The notes: generated by a model from the sequence alone, not told the origin. DNA of 51,537 nucleotides from Methanolobus sp. UBA32 (GCA_002507205.1 DAZF01000045.1:44024-95560), one strand, 5' to 3'; shown: positions 24,934 to 33,220, counted from the stretch's first letter. A program made the numbers and translations.

Positions 24934-26091
24934 ATGCGATATGAATTGTTCATTGCACTACGTCATATAAGAGCTAGAAAAAGACAGACAATTCTCTCAG
25001 TTGCAGCCATCGGGATAGCTGTTATGATCCTGATGGTATCCCAGTCCTTCATGGCAGGGTTCACCCAGGAGCTTTACAGTAAGACAGTCAATAACCTGCC
25101 TCATGTTGTCGTTTCACCCCAGGACGGTGAGGACTATATCTATCTCTACAAGAACATTGTTGAAAAGATAAATGGTATCGATGGCGTTGTTGCATCATCA
25201 CCTTACCTCATAGGGGAAGCTTCATTCAAATTCAAGGACAATACGAAGAACGCTGCCCTGAAGGGAATAATTCCATCGCAGGAAGATGCCGTTGCCCATA
25301 CCAGGAAAGACATAGTAAAAGGGAACTACGATGAACTTACATATTCCGACAGGAGCATCATTATCGGAGATACGTTTGCAGAGGATATGGAGCTGGACAT
25401 CGGAGACAGTGTGGAAGTATCGTTCCCCAATGCAAATCCGGTTTCACTGAGAGTCATAGCAATCTATGACACCGGAACTTCACTGGACGAAAGTCTCACA
25501 TACACTTCACTTGAGACTGCACAGGATTTTTACGATATTGAAGATGTTATAAATGGTATATCCCTGAGGCTGGCGGATTTCAACCGGGACAGGGAAATAG
25601 CACAGATCATCGAAGATAATGGTTACAATGCTGACGGATGGACTGTGAACAACCCGGAAATATTGAGGACCATTGCCATTGAAACAGTATCGAACAATGT
25701 GACACTGGGATTCATTCTCCTTATAGCATCTTTCGGAGTTGTGAGCACACTGAACATGGTAGTTATGGGCAAGGTGAAAGAGATAGGGATACTGCTGGCA
25801 ATGGGTGCCACAAAATCAAACATCCGCCTCATATTCCTTATTGAAAGTGCTATGCTTGGCCTTGCAGGTGCTGTTTTTGGAACTGCAGCCGGAGTTGCAC
25901 TGGCGCTATCAATCGGAAGTTACCCGCTTCCTGAAGGTGTGTACGGTCTGGACTCCATACCGGTGGTTGTAAGGATAAAAGACGTGGTGACAATAATCAC
26001 AATTGTATTCTTACTGAATCTCATAGCAGGCATCTACCCTGCACAAAGGGCGGCCAGTCTTGATCCGGTGGAAGCCATATCCACAAGATAA
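24934..26091 (+). CDS. LolC/LolE-type ABC permease
   Basis: 385 residues from ATG 24934, with AAAGGTG upstream (a GTG at 24925 is not favoured). N-terminus MRYELFIALRHIRARKRQT is close to that of the permease at 26769-27938 (MYELRIALRHISARKRLT), and both share NxPHVVVS after TM1. Order: TM1, outside domain, three C-terminal TMs, and YPAQRAASLDPVEAIST at the end. It has no dedicated ATPase; the 21859-22545 ATPase could serve it. It ends the plus-strand operon. Confidence 0.9.
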   Translation: MRYELFIALRHIRARKRQTILSVAAIGIAVMILMVSQSFMAGFTQELYSKTVNNLPHVVVSPQDGEDYIYLYKNIVEKINGIDGVVASSPYLIGEASFKFKDNTKNAALKGIIPSQEDAVAHTRKDIVKGNYDELTYSDRSIIIGDTFAEDMELDIGDSVEVSFPNANPVSLRVIAIYDTGTSLDESLTYTSLETAQDFYDIEDVINGISLRLADFNRDREIAQIIEDNGYNADGWTVNNPEILRTIAIETVSNNVTLGFILLIASFGVVSTLNMVVMGKVKEIGILLAMGATKSNIRLIFLIESAMLGLAGAVFGTAAGVALALSIGSYPLPEGVYGLDSIPVVVRIKDVVTIITIVFLLNLIAGIYPAQRAASLDPVEAISTR

Positions 26092-26118
26092 ACAGGACAA
26101 GCATTGTTCAATATGATG

Positions 26119-26535
26119 TCACTTTCTCGGTTCTCCGTTGTACCAGATGATTCCATCGAATTTGCAAACTGCAATCTTCCTTTTAAGAATCAAATAATAT
26201 ATTTTCTTGAAAGTTGCATAGAGATGAAAGTAAAAGTAGAATACTGGCTTTGAGAAGAAGCCTTCTGCGTAGATGATCTCTTTGTCATCCACAAGAGAAT
26301 CATCGATGAAACGGACAACACCATCTGTTTTGTGCACTTCAAAAACTGTATTCTGGGACATGCGGGGACCTATCACCACAACATCTTTTTCCATGCCATC
26401 ATCAGCAAGGCTTCCCTCGATAAAACCATAATTGAATATTGTGGGTATTGGAGACAGGAATTCCTTAACGAACTGTGACCCTTTTTTATTATATTTGAAA
26501 AAACTGTATTTGGGCGTTTCGATCACAATCTTCAT
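26119..26535 (-). CDS. Inorganic pyrophosphatase-like protein
   Basis: 138 residues starting MKIVIETPKYSFFKY. The segment SPIPTIFNYGFIEG, followed by DDGMEKDVVVIGPR, resembles the soluble inorganic pyrophosphatase fold (its YGFI, then D-G-x-x-x-D motif), but the protein is shorter than a typical 170-residue enzyme and the complete active-site set is not evident. Catalysis is uncertain. A TATA element (about 26553-26563) close to the ATG suggests a near-leaderless transcript. It converges with the LolC-type permease gene. Alternative: a non-enzymatic PPase-fold protein. Confidence 0.55.
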   Translation of the reverse strand: MKIVIETPKYSFFKYNKKGSQFVKEFLSPIPTIFNYGFIEGSLADDGMEKDVVVIGPRMSQNTVFEVHKTDGVVRFIDDSLVDDKEIIYAEGFFSKPVFYFYFHLYATFKKIYYLILKRKIAVCKFDGIIWYNGEPRK

Positions 26536-26571
26536 GCAACGTTATTGACACGCATTATAAAAAAACATAGG

Positions 26572-26688
26572 GGATGCGAACGGGCAAAGGGGGTGGGGTT
26601 GAATGCACTGGTATGGTGGCATTAAATGTGTTGGGTGGTTGGAGAGGTACTAATTAATAGACCCGAGTATTTGACCCGTTCGCAATCC
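26572..26688 (+). ncRNA. Candidate structured RNA (or small inverted-repeat element)
   Basis: Ends GGATGCGAACGGGCAAA (26572-26588) and TTTGACCCGTTCGCAATCC (26670-26688) pair along almost their full length, with two single-base bulges. Inside are a hairpin AATGCAC...GTGGCATT (about 26602-26623) and a hairpin GGT-CTA-ATTAA-TAG-ACC (about 26646-26663), so a three-way junction is possible. The plus strand is G-rich. An A+T element ATTATAAAAAA at 26554-26564 is suitably placed to start an RNA near 26575 on the plus strand, though the same element could serve the minus-strand gene. No known RNA family was recognised. Confidence 0.42.
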
Positions 26689-26768
26689 TACAAACGGCTT
26701 TCGAGAATAAATACTTTTCGTACATGTGCGAACAAACACCCTTGCTTTCGTTAGGATGATGGGATTGG

Positions 26769-27938
26769 TCAGGCACTTTCTATAGCTTCAACAGGATCAA
26801 GAGCAGCAGCACGTCTTGCAGGATAGACGCCTGCAACTATGTTGATGAGGAAAGAAAATACAATTGCATAAGCATAGTTCATGATATCGGTCTTAAGTGG
26901 AAGGGTCGTCAGGCCGAAATACATCTCACTTGGAAGGTCTATCTGATAAGAGGACAGCGCAGTTGAACCTAAATAACCCAGCATACATCCAAGTAGTACA
27001 CCCATTGTGCCCAGTATGAGCGACTCCAGAAGGAATATCATTGTTATATTTCTCTTTGAGGCACCCATTGCCATTAACATACCAATCTCACTTTTCTTGT
27101 CCATGACAACTGTAAAAAGAGTGTTGGCGATACCAAAACCTGCTATCATGTATATCAGACCATAATACAGCCACACGATCAACATCTGAGTATTTAGAAG
27201 ATCAAGGATCTCTTTGTTAGCCTCTATCCAGCTTAAAGCATCAAGCCCCGTATCCTGTTCAATGGAAGTCGCAATAATGTCTGCCTGAAAAGGATCATAA
27301 ACCCTTACATTGATCTTGCTGGCAACACCATTCTCATCAAAGAAATCCAGGGCAGAGTCAAACCGCACATATGCAATACTTTCATCATTTGGTGTTCCAC
27401 TGTCGAATATACCAATTACCTTATAGGAGGCAGTCCCAAACCCCGGCATAACAATGTCAACATTATCTCCCGTGACCACTTCAAGATCCTCTGCAAGTTT
27501 GTCACCAATAACAATACCATTGTTGCTTCTGCTAAGAGCGAACAGGTCCCCTGATACAATATCATCGGAAATGTGCATTACTGTGTCTTCGGCAATCGGA
27601 TCGATACCGTTGAGATTAATACCCTCTGCATTATCCTTGTGACTTATGGCCGCCTGACCGATGAATACAGGAGATACCGCCTCGACACCATCCATGGCCC
27701 CTATCTGTTCAGAGTAGTAATTGTAGAAATGAACATAATCCTCTTTCTGATCGGCTGAACTCACAACAATGTGTGGGGAATTCTCCACTGTTGTAGAGAT
27801 GAGCTCTTCGGTGAAACCTGTCATCATTGACATAAGAACAACAATAACAGCAATGGCCAGAGCTACCGCAAACACTGCAAAGAAAGTAAGACGCTTGCGT
27901 GCACTTATGTGTCTCAGGGCTATTCTCAGTTCATACAT
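26769..27938 (-). CDS. LolC/LolE-type ABC permease, no adjacent ATPase
   Basis: 389 residues with TM1 (about 15-40, ARKRLTFFAVFAVALAIAVI), an outside domain, three C-terminal TMs (GASKRNITMIFLLESLILG region) and YPARRAAALDPVEAIES end. It is a paralogue of the permease at 24934-26091 (shared SPHIVVS and EDYVHFYNYY-like segments). No ATPase or exported partner gene is adjacent, so it may share one from module C. An AGGTAG RBS precedes the ATG. Confidence 0.9.
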   Translation of the reverse strand: MYELRIALRHISARKRLTFFAVFAVALAIAVIVVLMSMMTGFTEELISTTVENSPHIVVSSADQKEDYVHFYNYYSEQIGAMDGVEAVSPVFIGQAAISHKDNAEGINLNGIDPIAEDTVMHISDDIVSGDLFALSRSNNGIVIGDKLAEDLEVVTGDNVDIVMPGFGTASYKVIGIFDSGTPNDESIAYVRFDSALDFFDENGVASKINVRVYDPFQADIIATSIEQDTGLDALSWIEANKEILDLLNTQMLIVWLYYGLIYMIAGFGIANTLFTVVMDKKSEIGMLMAMGASKRNITMIFLLESLILGTMGVLLGCMLGYLGSTALSSYQIDLPSEMYFGLTTLPLKTDIMNYAYAIVFSFLINIVAGVYPARRAAALDPVEAIESA

Positions 27939-28017
27939 GGACTGCTACCTATATAGAAGAGGTTTGACTGTTATAATATAACTATTCCGCGAATATACAA
28001 AAGAATAACCCGAAATA

Positions 28018-28644
28018 TCACTGGTGGGAAAGCGCGAGTTCCACAGCAATAAATGAATAGATAACTGCTTTAGCCCTGTTGATATGTTTACCCATATTCG
28101 GCCTTTCCATGATCTTCATGCCAATAAAACCTGCAAAGATAGATACAAGGAAAAATACCACCAGAGCCTGAACCAGAAACACTGCACCAAGGAATATCAT
28201 CTGCATAGGAACACTTCCTGCATCTGCATTCACGAACTGAGGTAAAAAAGCCAGGAAGAATAATGAGACCTTCGGATTCAGCAGGTTCATAAAAATACCT
28301 CTTCTGTAAAGAAGAGAAAGATCCTTTTCCCTTACAGATCCTATAGATGCAAAACTGCCTTCTTCCCTCAATGCTTTGTAAGCAAGGTATAAGAGGTAGA
28401 TAGCCCCAGCATATTTAAGAGCTGCAAATGCAAGTGCTGAACTGTACAATATGGCAGAAACACCCAATGCTGCCGCAGTGGTGTGGAACAACAGCCCGGT
28501 ACACAGGCCTGAAGCAGTTGATATTCCGGCTTTTTTACCCTGCGATATGCTCATGGTAAGAACAAAGATGATATCAGGACCAGGTAACAGAGTTAAGGCT
28601 ACCGAAGCCGCGATGAAGTAAAGGAGTTGTACCGGTTCTATCAA
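28018..28644 (-). CDS. LysE family amino acid exporter
   Basis: About 208 residues with six TMs (LLYFIAASVALTLLPGPDII at the start; the family motif is LPGPDxxFV). LysE/RhtB proteins export amino acids; the substrate is not known. The open frame begins at 28674, but the TTG at 28644 is preferred since AGGTGA lies 4 nt upstream and the length then equals family norms. It stands alone, divergent from the LarA gene. Confidence 0.9.
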   Translation of the reverse strand: MIEPVQLLYFIAASVALTLLPGPDIIFVLTMSISQGKKAGISTASGLCTGLLFHTTAAALGVSAILYSSALAFAALKYAGAIYLLYLAYKALREEGSFASIGSVREKDLSLLYRRGIFMNLLNPKVSLFFLAFLPQFVNADAGSVPMQMIFLGAVFLVQALVVFFLVSIFAGFIGMKIMERPNMGKHINRAKAVIYSFIAVELALSHQ

Positions 28645-28713
28645 TTGCTCACCTGCTTTCAGGAAATATATCAAAGGTTAAAATCCTGATGACTGAATAT
28701 ATGAAGACAGAAT

Positions 28714-28725
28714 TCTATAAATAAA
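28714..28725 (+). promoter_or_regulatory. TATA box upstream of the LarA gene
   Basis: CTATAAATAAAG is a good archaeal TATA element. Transcription would start near 28745, about 30 nt before the proposed ATC start at 28777 and well before the GTG at 28822. Confidence 0.5.
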
Positions 28726-28776
28726 GCTTCCGATTATGGACTATCCAGATATAACAATATCCGCGGAGGAATTTCA

Positions 28777-30027
28777 ATCAAAATACCAATCCCTTATGGA
28801 AAAGAATTCGTTGACCTCGATGTGAAAATACCACATGAAGTAATTGCACCCAATCAGGTCGAAGTGGGGGACGAATCTCAAATTATCACCGAATCATTGA
28901 AAAAACCTGTCGCAGCGGAATCACTTGAGGATTTCGTTAAGAACAGTGACAGGATATTGATACTTGTGAACGATGCCACCAGACCCACACCAACAGCAAA
29001 GGTACTTGCTGAGATGGTAGACATCCTGAGAGAACATGAAGATGTAAGGTTCCTCATCGCCACCGGCGCACACAGAGGACCTACAGAGGATGAGTTCAGG
29101 TATATTTTCGGAGAAATATACGATGAGTTCAGGGACAGGATATTCGTCCACGATGCACGCAAGGACGAGGATATGGAGTATCTTGGCATCTCAAGCAACG
29201 GCACCGAGATGTATCTCAACAAGATGGTGAACGAGAGCAGGAACATTATCGTTATTGGAAGTGTGGAGCCTCATTATTTTGCAGGATATACCGGTGGAAG
29301 AAAGGCATTCCTGCCAGGTGTGGCATCATACAAGACCATCGAGATGAATCACAAGCATGCACTCTCCGATGCTGCACAACCTCTTGCAATCAAAGGAAAC
29401 CCTGTTGCAGAAGACATGGAAGATGCAATGAAAGTACTGAGGAACCTGAACGTATTCTCAATACAGACGGTCCTCACAGCAGACCACGGCCTGTACGCAA
29501 TGGTTTCAGGTGACCTTTTCAAATCATTTGATATGGCGGTAGAGAAAGCAAATGAGGTATTCTGTGCAAAATGCAGCCGCAAAGGGAACATTGTACTCAC
29601 TGCTGCACCCTACCCTATGGACATTGATCTCTACCAGTCACAGAAGGCGCTTGAGAACGGTAAGCTTGCACTTGAAGAAGGTGGAGTCATCATCCTTGTG
29701 TCCAAATGCAGGGATGGTGTTGGTGATGATACGTTCCTGAACCTGCTTTGTTCTGCAAATACATGTGAGGATGTAATGTGTAAGATAGACGAGGGATACA
29801 AACTTGGATATCATAAAGCCGCTAAGATGGCACAGATTGGTGTTTATGCAGAAATGTGGGCAATATCAGACCTTGATGACAAAACCATCAGAATGGCAAA
29901 ACTGCAACCTTCTATGGATATACAGGAAACCTTTGACAGGGCGGTAGAAAAAGTAAAAGAGCAGGGCAAGGAACCTTATGCTATAATCCTGCCACAGGGA
30001 AGTTTAACTGTCCCTTTGCTCGAATGA
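28777..30027 (+). CDS. larA: LarA family (nickel-dependent lactate racemase-like) protein
   Basis: The family includes lactate racemase, which uses a nickel-pincer nucleotide cofactor. Motifs visible: VNDATRPTPT, the TGAHRGPT loop, EPHYFAGYTGGRKAFLPG and HKHAL, all LarA signatures. The protein is 401 residues from GTG 28822, but the frame is open further upstream and reads IKIPIPYGKEFVDLDV, the expected family N-terminus. No ATG, GTG or TTG exists there; ATC at 28777 lies 6 nt after GGAGGA, so an unusual start is proposed (416 residues). No larB, larC or larE is nearby, so racemase activity is not assured; other LarA paralogues act on different hydroxy acids. Confidence 0.9.
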   Translation: MKIPIPYGKEFVDLDVKIPHEVIAPNQVEVGDESQIITESLKKPVAAESLEDFVKNSDRILILVNDATRPTPTAKVLAEMVDILREHEDVRFLIATGAHRGPTEDEFRYIFGEIYDEFRDRIFVHDARKDEDMEYLGISSNGTEMYLNKMVNESRNIIVIGSVEPHYFAGYTGGRKAFLPGVASYKTIEMNHKHALSDAAQPLAIKGNPVAEDMEDAMKVLRNLNVFSIQTVLTADHGLYAMVSGDLFKSFDMAVEKANEVFCAKCSRKGNIVLTAAPYPMDIDLYQSQKALENGKLALEEGGVIILVSKCRDGVGDDTFLNLLCSANTCEDVMCKIDEGYKLGYHKAAKMAQIGVYAEMWAISDLDDKTIRMAKLQPSMDIQETFDRAVEKVKEQGKEPYAIILPQGSLTVPLLE

Positions 30028-30068
30028 ATAATTAAATTGAGATTGAAATAAAAATAGATTAAGCAAAA

Positions 30069-30090
30069 TTAAAGCTGGATTCAGCTTTAA
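30069..30090. terminator. Hairpin between convergent larA and enolase genes
   Basis: TTAAAGCTG-GATT-CAGCTTTAA, a perfect 9-bp inverted repeat with a 4-nt loop, overlaps the last bases of the enolase gene. The region upstream on the plus strand is A-rich, and T-rich sequence lies downstream on the minus strand. It could terminate both transcripts. Confidence 0.5.
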
Positions 30091-31361
30091 ATTTGCATGT
30101 AACGTGCTGCTGCACCAAGGTCTTCTTCAATTCTGAGAAGCTGATTGTATTTTGCAGTACGTTCACTTCTTGCCGGTGCTCCGGTCTTGATAAGGTCTGC
30201 ACCAATTGCCACTGAAATGTCGGCGATGGTTGTATCCTCGGTCTCAGCGGAACGGTGGCTTACAACAACACTATATCCATTGCGGTTTGCCATGTTAGCG
30301 GCATCGAATGCCTCTGACAGGGAACCGATCTGGTTCACTTTTAAAAGCAGTGAATTTGCAGCACCCATTTCCACACCTTTTACCAGACGATCTACATTTG
30401 TAACGAAGAGGTCATCGCCTACAATGAAAGTGTCCCATGCATCATTTGTCAGGGTTGCGAAGTCTTCAAAGGACTCCTCATGGAATGGATCCTCGATAAG
30501 GATGATAGGATAGGTTTCTATAAGCTCAAGATAATAATCCACGAGTTCAGCTGGTTTTAACAGTTTACCATCAATGGAATAATTGTGCCCGTCAAAGAAT
30601 TCAGAAGCTGCTGCATCAAGACCAATGCTGATCTCAGATTCTGTGTATCCTGCTTCCTCAATTGCACTTACAAGAGCATCAAGAGCATCTGCAGTCATTT
30701 GAATTGATGGTGCATAACCACCTTCATAACCCACATTTGTTGCAGAAGCGCCATACTTTGATTCAAGTATCTTGGCGAGTGCATGGTATGTCTCAGTACC
30801 CATGCGCAGAGCCTCTGAATAAGTTTCTGCACCTTTTGGCTGGATCATGAATTCCTGAATGGAAAGGTCGTTACCGGCGTGTTTTCCACCGTTAAGCACA
30901 TTCATTGTCGGAACAGGAAGAGTGTATGCGTTGGTACCACCAAGGTAGCGGTACAGGGGCATGTTCATGGAGTCAGCAGCAGCCCTGGCAACTGCCATTG
31001 AAACACCAAGAATAGCGTTAGCACCGAGTTCCATTTTGTTCTCAGTACCGTCCATTGCCAGCATAAGACCATCAATCTCACGCTGTTTTCTGACATCCAT
31101 ACCCAGTATTTCAGCCTCAATGGTTGTATTGACATTGTCAACTGCGTCGAGAACACCTTTTCCTCTGTAACGGTCTTCTTTGTCGCGCAACTCAAGAGCT
31201 TCGTTGCTTCCGGTAGATGCACCGGAAGGAACGCTGGCCCTGCCGAATCCACATGAAGTATAAACATCCACTTCAACTGTCGGATTTCCTCTGGAATCCA
31301 GAATCTCACGTGCGTGAATTTTCTTTATTTTATAACTGCTGTCATCATCAATATACGGCAT
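30087..31361 (-). CDS. eno: Enolase (phosphopyruvate hydratase)
   Basis: Converts 2-phosphoglycerate to phosphoenolpyruvate in glycolysis/gluconeogenesis. 424 residues from ATG 31361, with AAAGGTGG upstream; an earlier in-frame GTG at 31427 would add 22 unconserved residues. Enolase motifs: IHAREILDSRGNPTVEV, SGASTGSNEALELRD, LLKVNQIGSLSEA and VSHRSAETEDTTIAD. The metal ligands and the catalytic lysine lie within these. Its TATA (about 31402-31412) lies 40-50 bp before the ATG. A HTH gene is divergent upstream. Confidence 0.98.
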   Translation of the reverse strand: MPYIDDDSSYKIKKIHAREILDSRGNPTVEVDVYTSCGFGRASVPSGASTGSNEALELRDKEDRYRGKGVLDAVDNVNTTIEAEILGMDVRKQREIDGLMLAMDGTENKMELGANAILGVSMAVARAAADSMNMPLYRYLGGTNAYTLPVPTMNVLNGGKHAGNDLSIQEFMIQPKGAETYSEALRMGTETYHALAKILESKYGASATNVGYEGGYAPSIQMTADALDALVSAIEEAGYTESEISIGLDAAASEFFDGHNYSIDGKLLKPAELVDYYLELIETYPIILIEDPFHEESFEDFATLTNDAWDTFIVGDDLFVTNVDRLVKGVEMGAANSLLLKVNQIGSLSEAFDAANMANRNGYSVVVSHRSAETEDTTIADISVAIGADLIKTGAPARSERTAKYNQLLRIEEDLGAAARYMQI

Positions 31362-31482
31362 CCTATTCCACCTTTGTCTTATTATAACACCTACTTTGCA
31401 ATTACCGTATATATTGTTACCGTTCACCTCTTTTATTCAGGTAAATTGATTAAATTAAATTCAGGCACAATTATATATACAT

Positions 31483-31494
31483 AAATTATATAAA
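31483..31494 (+). promoter_or_regulatory. TATA box of a near-leaderless HTH gene
   Basis: AAATTATATAAAC is centred about 25-29 nt before the ATG at 31518, so transcription would start at or a few bases before the start codon. No RBS is present upstream of this ATG, which agrees with leaderless translation. Confidence 0.5.
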
Positions 31495-31517
31495 CTTAAA
31501 AGTATTATTAGTATCAG

Positions 31518-31904
31518 ATGAAAGCCGGAGATATTAACCTTTTAGATGGGAAAGGTTATGAAATAATTGAACTTTTGCAAGGTCTGGAGGTACCCAGAAC
31601 CGAAGCAATATCTATTGCCTGCCTGGTATGCGGGGATGAATTAACATCCCAGAACATTGAACAGGCATCCGGGCTAAGACAACCAGAAGTAAGTATCGCT
31701 ATGCGTCCTTTGAGAGAAAGGGGATGGATAGAAGAAAGGAACGAAAAAAAGAACACAGATAAAGGAAGACCTGTGAAATATTACAAACTCATCGTTCCAT
31801 TCGAAGATATTGTCAAAACCTTTGAATCTAAAGCCCTTAAAAAGAATCTGGAAATGGTTGAAGCCCTGGAGCAACTCAAGGGACTTAGCAATAATATCCA
31901 ATAG
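31518..31904 (+). CDS. HTH transcriptional regulator (MarR/TrmB-like)
   Basis: 128 residues. A winged helix is seen at about 30-95 (TSQNIEQASGLRQPEVSIAMRPL as recognition part, wing KKNTDKGRPVKYYKL), with a C-terminal helix (about 98-125) that may dimerise. The family of archaeal MarR/TrmB-like regulators is large; no sugar-binding domain is present. It is divergent from enolase, so it might regulate eno and itself. Target and signal are unknown. Confidence 0.82.
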   Translation: MKAGDINLLDGKGYEIIELLQGLEVPRTEAISIACLVCGDELTSQNIEQASGLRQPEVSIAMRPLRERGWIEERNEKKNTDKGRPVKYYKLIVPFEDIVKTFESKALKKNLEMVEALEQLKGLSNNIQ

Positions 31905-31907
31905 AGA

Positions 31908-32354
31908 TCAATTATCATCCGAAAATATCACCGGGGCGAAACCTCTTTTCGGATCGAATATCCTATTTGCAGATATACCGGATATTTCCATGATGAATAT
32001 CTCGACGACCATGAAAACTTCGCTTTCTCCACGTAAACACCCTACTTTTATAGATTCGCCCCTTCCTGCTGCAGAATGAAGATGTATCTTTGGTTTTCCC
32101 TCTTCCCGGAAGATATTGCCAATTCCCAGGACCTCATGAGCATCATTGAACTTTGCCCATTGCGGATCAGGAGGAACATCATTGGTCTTCGGACCTACAA
32201 CCAGACTCGCTTCCCTTACAGCCCCGAGCATCATGAACATCGCAGACCTGATGTCTTCTGCGACAGCCAGACCTTCAAGTTCTGAGAGAATATCATCTCC
32301 CTGGTCCAGACGAACTGTAAATACTCTTCCGATGGTTCCTTTTGAATATTCCAT
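31908..32354 (-). CDS. PPC (DUF296) domain protein
   Basis: 148 residues. The PPC domain has the motif HLHSAAGRG near residues 88-96, with histidines that bind a metal in related proteins, and DAHEVLGIGNI upstream. PPC proteins are trimeric; in plants the domain belongs to AT-hook DNA-binding proteins, but archaeal single-domain forms have unknown roles. Start at ATG 32354 (MEYSKGTIG) is chosen over the longer frame to 32486 because of an AAAGGTGA RBS. It follows the ABC ATPase by 13 nt and is probably co-transcribed. Confidence 0.85.
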   Translation of the reverse strand: MEYSKGTIGRVFTVRLDQGDDILSELEGLAVAEDIRSAMFMMLGAVREASLVVGPKTNDVPPDPQWAKFNDAHEVLGIGNIFREEGKPKIHLHSAAGRGESIKVGCLRGESEVFMVVEIFIMEISGISANRIFDPKRGFAPVIFSDDN

Positions 32355-32367
32355 AAATTCACCTTTT

Positions 32368-33072
32368 TTATTGGATCTCCTGAGAGTCTCCTGATATCCG
32401 GCCGTCAACGATTCTGATAATGCGATCGGTCTTTCTGGCCATTTCCTCATCATGAGTAACAAGAATAAAGGTCTGTCCCCTGTCACGATTGAGTTTTCGC
32501 AGCAGATCGTATATCATGTCGCTTGCCTTCGTATCCAGGTTTCCTGTAGGTTCGTCCCCTATAACTATACCCGGATTGTTCGCAAGAGCCCTGGCAATGG
32601 CAACCCTCTGGGCCTGGCCACCTGAAAGCTGATTAGGCCGGTGGTCCATGCGGTCACCCAGACCAACCTCCTCAAGCAAAGCAGAAGCCTGTCTTTTTGC
32701 ATCCCTGTTCTTCATGCCACCTATCAAAAGGGGCATCATTACATTCTCAAGAGCATTAAAATCAGGCATAAGATGATGATACTGGAAAATGAAGCCCAAC
32801 ACCTCATTACGTACTTTGGACCTCTCCTTTTCAGACATGTCGGTAATTACCTTTCCATCTATGGAGATATTGCCGGAAGTTGGTGTATCGAGAATACCAA
32901 TCATATGCAGAAGAGTACTTTTTCCGGACCCTGAAGGACCGATTATAGAAAGGAACTCACCTTTTTTGATATCAAGGTCTACATTATCAAGAGCACGGAC
33001 TTCGACACCATTCATATAGATCTTGGAAAGACCGCGTATCTGAATAATATCGGACCTGTTATCATCAGCCAA
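32368..33072 (-). CDS. MacB/LolD-type ABC ATPase, no permease beside it
   Basis: 235 residues if started at TTG 33072 (LADDNRSDI), which has AGAGGT about 7 nt upstream; the frame extends to ATG 33144 but without support. Walker [11 protein letters not shown] loop IFQYHHLMPD, signature LSGGQAQR, Walker [13 protein letters not shown] and H loop LVTHDEEM. In contrast to the three ATPases at 14-23 kb, there is no permease neighbour, only the PPC gene. Its partner must be elsewhere, possibly the permease at 26769-27938. Confidence 0.93.
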   Translation of the reverse strand: MADDNRSDIIQIRGLSKIYMNGVEVRALDNVDLDIKKGEFLSIIGPSGSGKSTLLHMIGILDTPTSGNISIDGKVITDMSEKERSKVRNEVLGFIFQYHHLMPDFNALENVMMPLLIGGMKNRDAKRQASALLEEVGLGDRMDHRPNQLSGGQAQRVAIARALANNPGIVIGDEPTGNLDTKASDMIYDLLRKLNRDRGQTFILVTHDEEMARKTDRIIRIVDGRISGDSQEIQ

Positions 33073-33220
33073 AATAAAACCTCTGATACCTTTATTAAGG
33101 CTTAGACTATTTGAATGTATTTGATTTATTATAAGAAGTGGCAAAGACGCATCAACCTTATGAATATAATAAAATACGTAGGCATCAAAAAGTAAAATAA
33201 AAAAGAACGGAAAGAATACT

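Noticed and set aside
26572..26688. MITE or insertion-sequence remnant
   Set aside because: Not excluded, but no target-site duplication is visible and only one copy occurs in the window; recorded as RNA candidate with this alternative.
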